Below are positions 1 through 7,818 of a stretch of 64,000 nt of DNA, in pieces; position 1 is the first letter of the stretch, and each line of letters opens with the position of its first letter. The position numbers and the translations under genes were made by a program. The stretch is from Ensifer adhaerens. Its GTDB lineage: Bacteria; Pseudomonadota; Alphaproteobacteria; Rhizobiales; Rhizobiaceae. The notes below the pieces were generated by a model. The model saw only the letters and a list, made by a program, of their open reading frames with translations, searched no databases and was not told where the DNA came from. The stretch lies in assembly GCA_900215285.1 (NCBI GenBank), contig OCMG01000004.1:2340001-2404000 (forward strand), in the 5' to 3' direction.

Positions 1-510
1 CATGCCACTTTTCTCGCATTTCTCGCATTCGCCTTTCCGGCCCTGGCCGACGATGCGGACCCGACCGCGCCGGTGCAGAAGATCATGCAGATCAGCCAGA
101 GTAATCTCAGTGGCGACGATTCGAACCAGGACGATTACTTCTCCGACAAGTGGATGCCGCAACTGTTCAGCTCCGCCTTCGTTGCGATCGCCAAGAAGGG
201 ATTTGCCAAGGCCGAGGCGAATAACGAACCGTTCATCGATTACGATCCGGTTTTAGGTGGTCAGGATGGCTGTGCGCCGAAGGACCTCACGATCACCAAT
301 GCGGGCCCGAAGGATGGCGGATTCGATATCGTGGCGAAGTTCCACGCCTTCTACTGCTTCGACAATGCCGACAACCGTTTCAGCGAGACACATTTCAAGG
401 TCGTGATGGAAAACGGCGTGGCGAAGATAGACGATATCGTCAACATCATTCCCGACGGTGACCCGGTTTCGCTGCGTGATACGATGAATGGCTATTTCAC
501 TGCGCAATGA
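1..510 (+). CDS. Secreted protein of unknown function, 5' end cut by the window edge
   Basis: The reading frame is already open at base 1 and ends at TGA 508-510. The first codons translate to a hydrophobic run ending in PALA followed by DDAD, which looks like the end of a Sec signal peptide with an Ala-x-Ala cleavage site, so the true start lies upstream of the window. The mature part is about 150 residues, acidic, with two cysteines that could pair. It loosely resembles small periplasmic DUF3828-type proteins, but I cannot confirm that. No function is assigned. Confidence 0.7.
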   Translation, partial: HATFLAFLAFAFPALADDADPTAPVQKIMQISQSNLSGDDSNQDDYFSDKWMPQLFSSAFVAIAKKGFAKAEANNEPFIDYDPVLGGQDGCAPKDLTITNAGPKDGGFDIVAKFHAFYCFDNADNRFSETHFKVVMENGVAKIDDIVNIIPDGDPVSLRDTMNGYFTAQ

Positions 511-534
511 CACGCTGCCGTCAGGCGGGCGTTC

Positions 535-1242
535 TCAAACACGCCTTAGCCTGACGATGTGCCGGCAGACCTCGCATGAGCCCAGCGTTGCCCCGTGACC
601 GACATGGAAATGCGTGCCACCCGCGTCGACGAGGCGCTCCAGTTGATCGGCGACCAGATGCGGGTCGTCCTCGAAGGGCGGGCGCTTGGGTGACTTCAGG
701 CGCACGATGCCGCCGAGAAGAATGCCGGAGGAGATGAGGTCGCTGACGAGCACATTTCTGTTATCGAGACGCACCGAAATGCTGCCTGCCGTGTGGCCCG
801 GCGTATAGCGGGCGATGCCGGCGATTCCGAAGGGGTTCAATGGCAGATCGTCCGTTCCGTCCATCACGATATCTGGCTCGAAAGCCTCATAAGGCGCCTG
901 GATCAGGCCGGTCGCCTTGAACAGGCGGCCGAAGGGGCCGGTCGGGCAATAGGACATCGGACGTTCCTGCCGGTAATGCGGCAGATCGGCCTCATGCGCG
1001 AGGATCGGTGCGCTGGTCAAACGCCTGAGAGCTGCGGCAGAGCCCGCGTGGTCGACGTGGGCGTGGGTGACGATGATCAGCCGAACGTCGTCTGGACGCT
1101 TTTCTTCATCCGCTAGCGTCTTCAGGAAGCGCTTCTCTGAGCCAGGCAGGCCCGTATCGACGATGACGACGCCATCGTCACAGACGATCATGTAGGCATT
1201 GATCATGTGAAGGGGTGCGATTGGCACACGGACAATTTTCAT
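535..1242 (-). CDS. MBL-fold metallo-hydrolase
   Basis: A 235-residue metallo-beta-lactamase-fold hydrolase, probably cytoplasmic and binding two metal ions. The signature HAHVDH lies at residues 60-65 after a run of beta-strand residues ending in VTH. Further ligands fit the PGHTAGS motif, the VSDL aspartate and a C-terminal HVGHG. I chose ATG 1242 because AAGGAGA lies seven bases upstream; an in-frame ATG 24 bases earlier lacks a comparable site. The gene is divergent from an HxlR-type regulator, with two palindromes in the 101-bp gap, so it is likely that regulator's target. The substrate is unknown. Confidence 0.85.
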   Translation of the reverse strand: MKIVRVPIAPLHMINAYMIVCDDGVVIVDTGLPGSEKRFLKTLADEEKRPDDVRLIIVTHAHVDHAGSAAALRRLTSAPILAHEADLPHYRQERPMSYCPTGPFGRLFKATGLIQAPYEAFEPDIVMDGTDDLPLNPFGIAGIARYTPGHTAGSISVRLDNRNVLVSDLISSGILLGGIVRLKSPKRPPFEDDPHLVADQLERLVDAGGTHFHVGHGATLGSCEVCRHIVRLRRV

Positions 1243-1292
1243 CGCAAATCTCCTTGTTGCAGTCATCCGGCGACAGCGATAGACTTCCGCTT

Positions 1293-1324
1293 ATTCTTTG
1301 AAAAGAATGCACTTTTTAGTGCAT
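1293..1324. promoter_or_regulatory. Two abutting palindromes, candidate HxlR operator
   Basis: ATTCTTT-GA-AAAGAAT spans 1293-1308, and ATGCACT-TTTT-AGTGCAT spans 1307-1324, sharing two bases. Both are perfect seven-base-arm inverted repeats in the intergenic region between divergent genes, one of which encodes a winged-helix regulator. Assigning them to that regulator is inference from position. Confidence 0.55.
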
Positions 1325-1343
1325 CACGCACCTGGAGGTAACC

Positions 1344-1718
1344 ATGGACATGGAGCAATGGCATCGCGCCGACCCGTTGAACTGTCCGGCCGTAGCCACG
1401 CTTGGCGAGATCAGCGGCAAGTGGAAGCCGGCCATCCTCTATTTCCTGTTTTCCGGCACCCGGCGCTTCAGCGAGTTGCAGCGCCTCATTCCCTCAATCA
1501 GCCATAAGACGTTGACCCAGCAACTGCGCGAGCTGGAGGAGGCCGGGATCGTTCATCGCGACGTCTTCCCCACCGTGCCGCCGCGCACCGAATATCAACT
1601 GACCGGAGCGGGCAGGGAACTCGATGCCATATTCCTGCAGCTTTACCGCTGGGGCGAGGCGCATGTCATGCCGCGCCGCATGGCTGAAGCGGAGGAGAGG
1701 ATTGCTGCGGCGGAATAG
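1344..1718 (+). CDS. HxlR-family winged-helix transcriptional regulator
   Basis: A 124-residue protein with the HxlR core: an N-terminal Cys at residue 14 in a NCPV-like context, the segment ISGKWKPAILYFL, the recognition region KTLTQQLRELEEAGIV, and a C-terminal dimer helix. HxlR regulators with a conserved N-terminal cysteine often sense electrophiles or thiol stress; that is family knowledge, not shown here. GGAGGT sits six bases before ATG 1344. It is divergent from the MBL-fold hydrolase and probably controls it and itself. Confidence 0.9.
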   Translation: MDMEQWHRADPLNCPAVATLGEISGKWKPAILYFLFSGTRRFSELQRLIPSISHKTLTQQLRELEEAGIVHRDVFPTVPPRTEYQLTGAGRELDAIFLQLYRWGEAHVMPRRMAEAEERIAAAE

Positions 1719-1783
1719 CGTTGCGCTTTGATTTTTGCCGCACGCTGAACTATGGAAGCCCGGTCTTTAAGGAATTGGGTGGC

Positions 1784-2650
1784 ATGGCAGGCACGAATAG
1801 CGAAAAACCGCTTCTGGCGGAGGGACCGGCGATCATTCTGGTGAGCCCGCAATTGGGTGAGAATATCGGGATGGTGGCGCGCGCCATGGCGAATTTCGGG
1901 CTGGCCGAACTTCGCATCGTCAATCCGCGCGATGGCTGGCCTTCCGAGAGTGCACGCTCTGCCGCCTCGCGGGCCGACCATGTCATCGATGGTGCGCAGA
2001 TTTTCTCCTCGCTGGAAGACGCGCTGGCCGACATCAACTTTGTCTATGCGACCACGGCGCGCGACCGCGACGGGTTCAAGCCGGTGCGTGGCCCGGAAGT
2101 GGCCGCCGCCACGCTGCGCACGCGCTTCAGACAGGGCGAGAAGGTCGGCATCATGTTCGGCCGTGAGCGCACGGGTTTGACGAACGAGGAAGTGGCGCTG
2201 GCCGACGAGATCGTGACCTTTCCGGTCAATCCCGCCTTTGCCTCGCTCAATCTCGCGCAGGCCGTGCTGCTCATGTCCTATGAATGGCTGAAGACGGGGC
2301 TTGCCTCGGCGGAGGAAACCCCGTTTCAGGCGAAACCGATGCCGCCGGCAACGAAGTCGGACTTGCAGGGCCTGTTCGATCATGTCGAGGAGGCGCTGGA
2401 CGGGCGCGGCTATTTCCGGCCAGCCGCCAAAAAGCCGAAATTGGTGGAGAACCTGCGCACCGTTCTCACCCGGCCCTGCTTCACGGCATCCGAAATCCAG
2501 GTCATCCGTGGCGTCATTTCCTGCCTCGACAAGTTCACGCGCGACAATCCGCGCGGCTCTGCCGATGCGAACCGCGCCCGCAAGCCGAAGGTCAAGCCGC
2601 GGGCCGAGCGCGTGAAGCACACCGACAATACGGAAAAAATGGAAGACTAA
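1784..2650 (+). CDS. trmJ: TrmJ-like tRNA/rRNA 2'-O-methyltransferase (SPOUT/SpoU family)
   Basis: A 288-residue SPOUT methyltransferase. The N-terminal motif [20 protein letters not shown], the central [13 protein letters not shown] and the C-terminal knot motif SLNLAQAV are typical of TrmJ, which uses SAM to 2'-O-methylate position 32 of tRNAs. A basic C-terminal extension of about 100 residues follows the catalytic domain. ATG 1784 is preferred over an ATG 63 bases upstream because AAGGA lies ten bases before it and the conserved domain starts soon after. The gene runs four bases from murI, suggesting co-transcription. Confidence 0.88.
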   Translation: MAGTNSEKPLLAEGPAIILVSPQLGENIGMVARAMANFGLAELRIVNPRDGWPSESARSAASRADHVIDGAQIFSSLEDALADINFVYATTARDRDGFKPVRGPEVAAATLRTRFRQGEKVGIMFGRERTGLTNEEVALADEIVTFPVNPAFASLNLAQAVLLMSYEWLKTGLASAEETPFQAKPMPPATKSDLQGLFDHVEEALDGRGYFRPAAKKPKLVENLRTVLTRPCFTASEIQVIRGVISCLDKFTRDNPRGSADANRARKPKVKPRAERVKHTDNTEKMED

Positions 2651-2654
2651 GACG

Positions 2655-3440
2655 ATGGAGATGCAGCCGGTTCTCGTTTTCGACAGCGGTATCGGCGGGC
2701 TCACCGTGTTGCGCGAGGCGCGCGTGCTGATGCCGGAGCGTAATTTCGTCTATGTCGCCGATGATGCCGCATTTCCCTACGGCAATTGGGAGGAGGCGGA
2801 GTTGAAGGCGCGGATTGTCGGGCTCTTCGGCGAGCTGATCGCGCGCTACAAGCCGATCGTCTGCGTCATCGCCTGCAACACGGCCTTCACGCTCGCGGGT
2901 TCGGCGCTACGCGAGACTTATCCGGACATGACCTTTGTCGGCACCGTTCCTGCGATCAAGCCGGCTGCGGAACGTACGCGTTCCGGCCTCGTGTCGGTTC
3001 TGGCAACGCCGGGAACGGTCAAGCGGGCCTACACGCGTGAACTCATCCAGTCCTTTGCCAGCCAGTGCCATGTCCGCCTCGTCGGCTCCGAAAATCTCGC
3101 CCGTATGGCGGAAAGCTATATCCGCGGCGGCAAGTTGGAGGATGCGGCTGTGCTTGCCGAGCTTGCCGGCTGCTTTGTCGAGAAGGACGGCAGGAAGACC
3201 GATATCGTTGTGCTCGCCTGCACGCATTATCCCTTTCTCGCCAACATCTTCCGCAAGCTTGCGCCCTGGCCGGTCGACTGGCTCGACCCGGCCGAGGCGA
3301 TTGCCCGGCAGGCGCGCCGGCTGGTGCCGATGACGGATCACCTGAAATCCGACGGCGAGGCCGATATCGCGCATTTCACGGCCGGCCCGCCTGACTTTGC
3401 CACGCGGCGGCTGTTGCAGGGGTTTGGATTGGCGGTTTGA
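2655..3440 (+). CDS. murI: Glutamate racemase
   Basis: A 261-residue cytoplasmic Asp/Glu racemase making D-glutamate for peptidoglycan. The N-terminal [11 protein letters not shown] holds the proton-transfer aspartate and serine. The two catalytic cysteines are in IACNTAF and in [10 protein letters not shown], both intact. Length matches the family. It starts four bases after the trmJ stop. No uncommon features. Confidence 0.95.
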   Translation: MEMQPVLVFDSGIGGLTVLREARVLMPERNFVYVADDAAFPYGNWEEAELKARIVGLFGELIARYKPIVCVIACNTAFTLAGSALRETYPDMTFVGTVPAIKPAAERTRSGLVSVLATPGTVKRAYTRELIQSFASQCHVRLVGSENLARMAESYIRGGKLEDAAVLAELAGCFVEKDGRKTDIVVLACTHYPFLANIFRKLAPWPVDWLDPAEAIARQARRLVPMTDHLKSDGEADIAHFTAGPPDFATRRLLQGFGLAV

Positions 3441-3560
3441 GCTCTGTTGCGGATTTGCAACGCCCCTATCGGATTTCTGCAATCCTCAATTGCGGGGTTG
3501 CCGAGCGAAAAAGTTCGTGTATCGTCGCATCATCTGCAACGCGAACCTTGGAGGCGCGAG
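3441..3560. other. Non-coding part of the murI-DUF1127 gap
   Basis: The gap from 3441 to 3814 has no recognised gene. It carries one short frame with a good ribosome site (3561-3653, listed separately). I see no terminator-type hairpin after murI. Confidence 0.4.
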
Positions 3561-3653
3561 ATGAATTCGACATATCCCGAACCGCGTCTGTCGTGGGGTT
3601 TCAATCCAATGGGCGTGCTTTCCGGCACGGTTGGTTATCGCCATCATATTTGA
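3561..3653 (+). CDS. Candidate 30-residue small ORF
   Basis: GGAGG at 3550-3554 lies six bases before ATG 3561, and the frame runs 30 codons to TGA. The predicted peptide is polar then Gly-rich, with no membrane segment and no recognised domain. Support is only the strong ribosome site and its isolation in an otherwise empty gap before the DUF1127 gene. It could be a leader peptide, a free small protein or chance. Confidence 0.3.
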   Translation: MNSTYPEPRLSWGFNPMGVLSGTVGYRHHI

Positions 3654-3814
3654 TGGCGTCTGAAACCCTTATCTTTGCAGACGCTTACTCCAAATTTTAT
3701 CGCTAGTTCCTGACGGTCTTTTCGTGCCTTGGGGCATGTCCCTTCGCGCTCGAAATCTGTCCGTCGCAAACGCGAAAGGACCTGGCGGCTCGTCGAGCGC
3801 CGGGACGGACAATC

Positions 3815-4054
3815 ATGTTTGAATTACAACTCAAAGACGCAAGAGAGCTTGACCTTGCTTTGGATCTCATCCGCCGGCAATTCGGTTTCTGGACAACATT
3901 GCGGGCGCTGCTGGCGAGCGAAATGCAGCGGCGTCGCAAGGCGCGTGAACTGGCGCTTCTCGACAACCGGACGCGCCGGGATATCGGCCTGCCCGAGATC
4001 GAGGTGCAGCCGCAGATCCTCTGGCTTTTCGGGGGCTGGGACCATCGGCTTTGA
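3815..4054 (+). CDS. DUF1127 domain small protein
   Basis: A 79-residue basic protein ending in the DUF1127 motif: an Arg-rich helix, then RELALLDNRTRRDIGLPE. In alphaproteobacteria such small Arg-rich DUF1127 proteins have been linked to RNA turnover and phosphate or stress physiology. The ribosome site is weak. It stands alone between murI and the convergent multicopper oxidase gene, so context gives no further clue. Confidence 0.8.
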   Translation: MFELQLKDARELDLALDLIRRQFGFWTTLRALLASEMQRRRKARELALLDNRTRRDIGLPEIEVQPQILWLFGGWDHRL

Positions 4055-4099
4055 TGGCGAGGGCGGAAGCGGATCGCAAGTCCGCTTCCGCCTGTTTGA

Positions 4100-5572
4100 T
4101 CAGGTGACTTCGAGATGCGTCATCATGCCGGTCACCATGTGGTAGAGGTGGTGGCAATGGAAGGGCCAGTGGCCCGGCTTGCCGGCATCGAAGGCGATCG
4201 TGACGGTCTTCATCGGCGGCACGAGAACGGTGTCCCGCGTGGCGCCGGCGAAGCGCTTGCCGTCTATATCCACGACCTGAAAAGCATGGCCGTGCAGATG
4301 CATCGGATGCGCCATCATCGACATGTTCATCATGGCGATTTCAACCCGCTCTCCGCTTTTCAGCTTCAGGTTTTCAAGCCCTTCCAGCGCCCATTGATAG
4401 CTTGCCATATCGCCGGTCAGGTGTGCCGTCGCGGATTTATCCGCGCGGCGCTCGGTGAGCGGTGTGGTCGAACGGAGCGCTGCCTCGAGCGCAAGATCAA
4501 GAGGCGAGGCCTTGGTCTGGATCTTGCTGGCAAGGCGGTCGATCTTCGCGCCGGCGGTAGCCAGCACGATACCCGTGCGGTCGCCGGTGCCTTCGCGCAG
4601 GGCAAGGATCGGAAACGCGCCGCCATCTTTCGGGATGTCGATGTCGAGATCGATGCGCTGGGCCATGGACATTGGGAACGTATCGCCGGTCATCGCGACG
4701 ATGGGGTGGCCGTCCACGGCGACGAGTTTTGCGAAAAGCTTGCCCGTCGTCAAATGGAAGGCCGTTGATGCCGCGCCGTTGATGATGCGCAGGCGCACGC
4801 GTCCGCCTTTTTCAACTGTCACCACCTCCGGATCGTCAAGCGTGCGGTCATTGGCGAGATAGGCGTCGTATTCGATGTCGTTGAGGTCCATCGCGCCCAT
4901 GCCACCCATCGCCGACATGTCATGGCCGGAGCCCATGGACTTCATGTCATGCTGCATTGGCATCTTGCCCATGCTGCCCATGTCCATCTTGTGGCCGCCG
5001 TGTGTCATATGACCGCCCTTGCCGCCGGTGAGCGCGGAAAGCAGTTCTTCTGCGGGCTTGAAGGAGAAGTCGTGCAGGAGGATGACGACCTCCTGCCGGT
5101 CGGCTGCCAAGTCCTCCTTCGAATGCACGATCAGCGGGGCCGCCAGCAGGTTCTGCTCCTGCAGCGTATGAGCGTGCATCCAGAATGTGCCCGTCTCCTC
5201 GAGTGCGAAGTCGTAGGGCCGGGTCTCGCCGGGTTTCAGCATGGGCAACGGATTATCCGCCACGCCATCCTGTTCCCAGGGCGGGGTGAGGCCGTGCCAG
5301 TGGATGATGGTCTCTTCCTTGAGCCTGTTGCTGAGCGCCACGGTGAAGCGTTCGCCAGGCGCGAAGGTGAGGCCAGGCTTGCCGTTTTCGGTGAGGCCAT
5401 AGACGGTGGCAGCCTTCCCTTTGACCTCCAGCGTGCGGGTGTCGATGGTGAGTTGGCGTGGGCTTGGTGCGGCAAGACCGAGGCGAGGAACAAACTGGCT
5501 GGCCGCAAGGCCGCCAACGGCAAGTCCTGCCGTTTTCAGAAAATCTCTTCTGTTCATTGGGTTTGCTTTCAT
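4100..5572 (-). CDS. Tat-exported multicopper oxidase (CueO/CopA-like)
   Basis: A 490-residue periplasmic oxidase that probably oxidises Cu(I) and helps copper tolerance. The N-terminus has a twin-arginine motif NRRDFLKTAG. Type 2/3 copper ligands appear as HWHG, HAHT, HPMHLHGH and HCHHLYHM, so all four histidine clusters are intact, with the T1 cysteine in HCHH. A Met/His-rich stretch of about 50 residues near the middle (repeats such as GGHKMDMGSMGKM) resembles the methionine-rich segment of CueO and CopA. It lies 39 bp after a His/Met-rich small secreted protein on the same strand, likely an operon. An ATG five codons later is an alternative start. Confidence 0.92.
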   Translation of the reverse strand: MKANPMNRRDFLKTAGLAVGGLAASQFVPRLGLAAPSPRQLTIDTRTLEVKGKAATVYGLTENGKPGLTFAPGERFTVALSNRLKEETIIHWHGLTPPWEQDGVADNPLPMLKPGETRPYDFALEETGTFWMHAHTLQEQNLLAAPLIVHSKEDLAADRQEVVILLHDFSFKPAEELLSALTGGKGGHMTHGGHKMDMGSMGKMPMQHDMKSMGSGHDMSAMGGMGAMDLNDIEYDAYLANDRTLDDPEVVTVEKGGRVRLRIINGAASTAFHLTTGKLFAKLVAVDGHPIVAMTGDTFPMSMAQRIDLDIDIPKDGGAFPILALREGTGDRTGIVLATAGAKIDRLASKIQTKASPLDLALEAALRSTTPLTERRADKSATAHLTGDMASYQWALEGLENLKLKSGERVEIAMMNMSMMAHPMHLHGHAFQVVDIDGKRFAGATRDTVLVPPMKTVTIAFDAGKPGHWPFHCHHLYHMVTGMMTHLEVT

Positions 5573-5611
5573 GATGCAGGTCGTTGGCTCCGCTGTCGCG
5601 GAGCGGTGACA

Positions 5612-5986
5612 TCAGGAAAGCAGGCGCTTTGGCGGCTGAAGCGGCGGGGCCGGGGCGAGGCCGGCGAGAGGATCGGCCGGGGTGGGTTCAAGACGCGGTG
5701 ACGGCGTGGTGTGGCTCCAAGCCTGGCCTGCGGGTAGGGTGGTGAGGAACGCGCCGGCGCACCAGGCCGCACAGGCGGCCGCGTGCTTGTCGTGGCGAGC
5801 GGGGGCTGCAGGCTGCGCCTTTTCCGTCTGCATCATCATGTGATGGGCATGCATGGATGCATCCATGTAGGCCATCATCGCCTGATGCATCTCAAGTCCC
5901 TCGGGTGCCGCAAACGATGCGGCCGGCGCGGCGGTGAGGCCGGCCAGCAGGAAGACGATCAGGAAGAGGCGGGCGACGTGGCGCAT
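5612..5986 (-). CDS. Small secreted His/Met-rich protein, probably copper-linked
   Basis: From ATG 5986 the protein is 124 residues. It has a clear signal peptide (a leucine/phenylalanine run ending in AAPAASFA), then a segment with many Met and His residues (MHQAMMAYMDASMHAHHMMM), two cysteines in the middle and a Pro-rich C-terminus. The composition suits periplasmic Cu(I) binding. It precedes the multicopper oxidase by 39 bp on the same strand. An ATG 39 bases upstream would add residues before the signal peptide and is less likely. The family is not recognised. Confidence 0.65.
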   Translation of the reverse strand: MRHVARLFLIVFLLAGLTAAPAASFAAPEGLEMHQAMMAYMDASMHAHHMMMQTEKAQPAAPARHDKHAAACAAWCAGAFLTTLPAGQAWSHTTPSPRLEPTPADPLAGLAPAPPLQPPKRLLS

Positions 5987-6034
5987 GCATTGTTCCACTT
6001 GAATGCCTACAAGGTAACACCGCATGCGCCGATT

Positions 6035-6472
6035 TCAAGCCGCTGCCTTTGTCGCAGATTGGCGGATCGCCTGCTCGATCAGGGCGAAATCCTCCGCCGG
6101 AATGGAAAACAGACCGTAGCGGAAGGGCTGCCCCCAGTTCGCCTTGCCGGCGGTGAAGCTCAGCATTTGCAGCATCGGCAGGATTTTCGCCTTCCCGGTC
6201 GCGATCCAATCGACATCGCGGCGGAAGGGGACGAAGCCGCCGCCCATGTCGAAGCGATAGGGTTCGCGATCGCAGATGCGGCCGCAGGCGGTGAAGGCCT
6301 GCAGACCATCCTTCACGCCCATGACGCGGCTGGGCGAATAATAGGCGATGAAATCGCCGGGTGCGGTGCGTTTCAGCGGGCCGCCCTTGCCGTGGCAGAC
6401 CTGCATGAAGCCTTCGCCGACGCCTCGACGGACATGGTCCGCCGAGGCTATGCCGATCCAGTGTCTCGACAT
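6035..6472 (-). CDS. EVE domain-containing protein
   Basis: A 145-residue protein matching the EVE/PUA-like fold: the start [11 protein letters not shown], then [23 protein letters not shown] and a Phe/Arg-rich C-terminal half. EVE domains bind modified bases in DNA or RNA. Its Shine-Dalgarno GAGGTG overlaps the stop of the upstream VOC gene, with ATG 6472 nine bases on, indicating translational coupling. It is not next to a restriction gene here, so a housekeeping role is as likely as defence. Confidence 0.82.
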   Translation of the reverse strand: MSRHWIGIASADHVRRGVGEGFMQVCHGKGGPLKRTAPGDFIAYYSPSRVMGVKDGLQAFTACGRICDREPYRFDMGGGFVPFRRDVDWIATGKAKILPMLQMLSFTAGKANWGQPFRYGLFSIPAEDFALIEQAIRQSATKAAA

Positions 6473-6481
6473 GGGTTCACC

Positions 6482-6859
6482 TCACATGGGGTTTTCGGCG
6501 CGGCGGTAGACGCGCAGCCGATGGCCGTCCGGGTCGGCGGCGGTGAAGGTGTAGCCAAAATCCATCTGCGTCGGCTTTTGCAGGATTTCGGCGCCTTTGG
6601 CTGCCCAGTCGGCATGGGCAGCATCGACTTCGGCTTCCGTGCCGCAATCGAACATGATTTCCGCGCCGCCGATCCTGCCATTGGCCGGCGGGTCGATCTC
6701 GCTGTCGAGCCAGAGGCCCAGCTTGAAGCCGCCGGGCATGACGAACATGGCAAAGCCGGGCGACTGCTCGACTGGCTTGTAGCCCAGCAGCCTTTCATAG
6801 AAGGCGGCGCTGGCGGCGGGGCTCTTCACATAGAAGAGGACGAAGTTGGAAGGCTGCAT
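6482..6859 (-). CDS. VOC-family (glyoxalase/bleomycin-resistance fold) protein
   Basis: A 125-residue single-domain vicinal-oxygen-chelate protein. It opens with the beta-alpha module FVLFYVKSPAASAAFYERLLGY and ends with the second module FTAADPDGHRLRVYRRAENP. AGGAGA lies six bases before ATG 6859. It is downstream of, and codirectional with, a WYL regulator, and the 84-bp gap carries an operator-like repeat also present before the regulator. It is probably that regulator's target. The ligand is unknown. Confidence 0.85.
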   Translation of the reverse strand: MQPSNFVLFYVKSPAASAAFYERLLGYKPVEQSPGFAMFVMPGGFKLGLWLDSEIDPPANGRIGGAEIMFDCGTEAEVDAAHADWAAKGAEILQKPTQMDFGYTFTAADPDGHRLRVYRRAENPM

Positions 6860-6893
6860 GATGATCTCCTGTCGTTGGTGACAGGAGCGTTAT

Positions 6894-6932
6894 AGAATCC
6901 AATGCTGACAAAAAATGGCAGTATTGGATTCT
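6894..6932. promoter_or_regulatory. Long palindrome before the VOC gene containing operator copy 1
   Basis: Perfect ten-base arms AGAATCCAAT (6894-6903) and ATTGGATTCT (6923-6932) flank an inner imperfect dyad, CTGACA-N5-TGGCAG at 6905-6921. The inner dyad recurs at 7666-7682 upstream of the WYL regulator gene. It sits 35-73 bases upstream of the VOC start, where a repressor site is expected. The outer arms could also fold as a hairpin in RNA. Confidence 0.6.
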
Positions 6933-6943
6933 GGGTTTCCACC

Positions 6944-7630
6944 CTAGTTCTTGGGGCGGTCGAGTTCGCGCCATTCCTTCAGCAGAACGGCTTTGCGACG
7001 GGGATAACGGATATCCGTTTCGTCCAGACGCGTTATACGGTCGGCGCGGAAATGGCGGAAATCGTTGCGCAGCTCGCACCAGGTGATGACGACACGGGCA
7101 CGGTCGAAGAAGCCGAGCGCGAAGGGCCATATGGTGCGTTCGCTGGTGCGGCCGGCCTCGTCCTCATAGGCGATGGCAAGCTTGCGCTCCTTGCGGATGG
7201 CAAGCCGGATGGCGGAGAGATGCGTGTCGCCGGCGATGACCGGATCGCCGGGGCCGACCAGCAGGTTCGTCGCGTCCAGTTGTTCGCGCAGGTCCTTCGG
7301 CAGAACGCTTGCGATCTTCGCCAGCGCATTTTCCGCCGCCTTGCCGAGCGGCCCGCCGGCGCGTTTCGATACCCAGCGGGAGCCGAGCACGAGGGCCTCC
7401 AGTTCATCCTCGGAAAACATCAGCGGCGGCAGCATGAAGCCGGGCTTCAGGATATAGCCGATGCCTGGCTCACCGGTGATGTCGGCGCCCTGCGCCTGCA
7501 GCGTGGCGATGTCGCGATAGAGGGTGCGGATGGAAATGCCGAGTTCGCGCGCGAGATTTTCTCCGCTCACCGGCTGGCGGTGACGGCGCAGGATCTGGAT
7601 GAGATCGAGCAATCTGGCAGAGCGCGACAT
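6944..7630 (-). CDS. YafY-type HTH + WYL domain transcriptional regulator
   Basis: A 228-residue regulator. Residues 1-60 hold a DeoR-type helix-turn-helix (SARLLDLIQILRRHRQPVSG, then ELGISIRTLYRDIATLQAQG). The C-terminal two thirds carry a WYL-like ligand-binding domain ending with DETDIRYPRRKAVLLKEW. ATG 7630 has AGGGAA six bases upstream and is preferred to an ATG 69 bases earlier. It lies directly upstream of the VOC-EVE pair on the same strand, and matching operator-like repeats sit before both units, implying control of the pair and of itself. Confidence 0.88.
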   Translation of the reverse strand: MSRSARLLDLIQILRRHRQPVSGENLARELGISIRTLYRDIATLQAQGADITGEPGIGYILKPGFMLPPLMFSEDELEALVLGSRWVSKRAGGPLGKAAENALAKIASVLPKDLREQLDATNLLVGPGDPVIAGDTHLSAIRLAIRKERKLAIAYEDEAGRTSERTIWPFALGFFDRARVVITWCELRNDFRHFRADRITRLDETDIRYPRRKAVLLKEWRELDRPKN

Positions 7631-7665
7631 GGGGTTCCCTCGGATGGGCGTTTTGGCATGGTGTG

Positions 7666-7682
7666 CTGACAGATTATGGCAG
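7666..7682. promoter_or_regulatory. Operator copy 2 (CTGACA-N5-TGGCAG) before the WYL regulator
   Basis: CTGACAGATTATGGCAG repeats the core at 6905-6921 (CTGACAAAAAATGGCAG), identical in both six-base half-sites with the same five-base spacing. It is 36-52 bases upstream of the regulator start. Confidence 0.6.
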
Positions 7683-7818
7683 GATGGATTGTCGTGCAAT
7701 CATCTGTGGTTTTCGCCATTCGCAGTGCCCAAGCGCCCGCGTCTTTGCTAAAAGGCGTGGTCGGGTCCGGGCACTGCCCGAGTCTCCCACAGCTTCCAAC
7801 AAATTCAGGATATGCGCA

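Noticed and set aside
1643..2704. 353-codon minus-strand frame across trmJ
   Set aside because: It is antisense to a well-matched SPOUT methyltransferase, has Arg/His-rich composition and no domain.
5984..6025. MerR/CueR-type operator before the copper unit
   Set aside because: ACTTG-N8-CAAGGT is imperfect and too close to the start for a normal CueR promoter.
5783..6895. 370-codon plus-strand frame
   Set aside because: It is antisense to EVE and VOC genes that have clear ribosome sites and domains.
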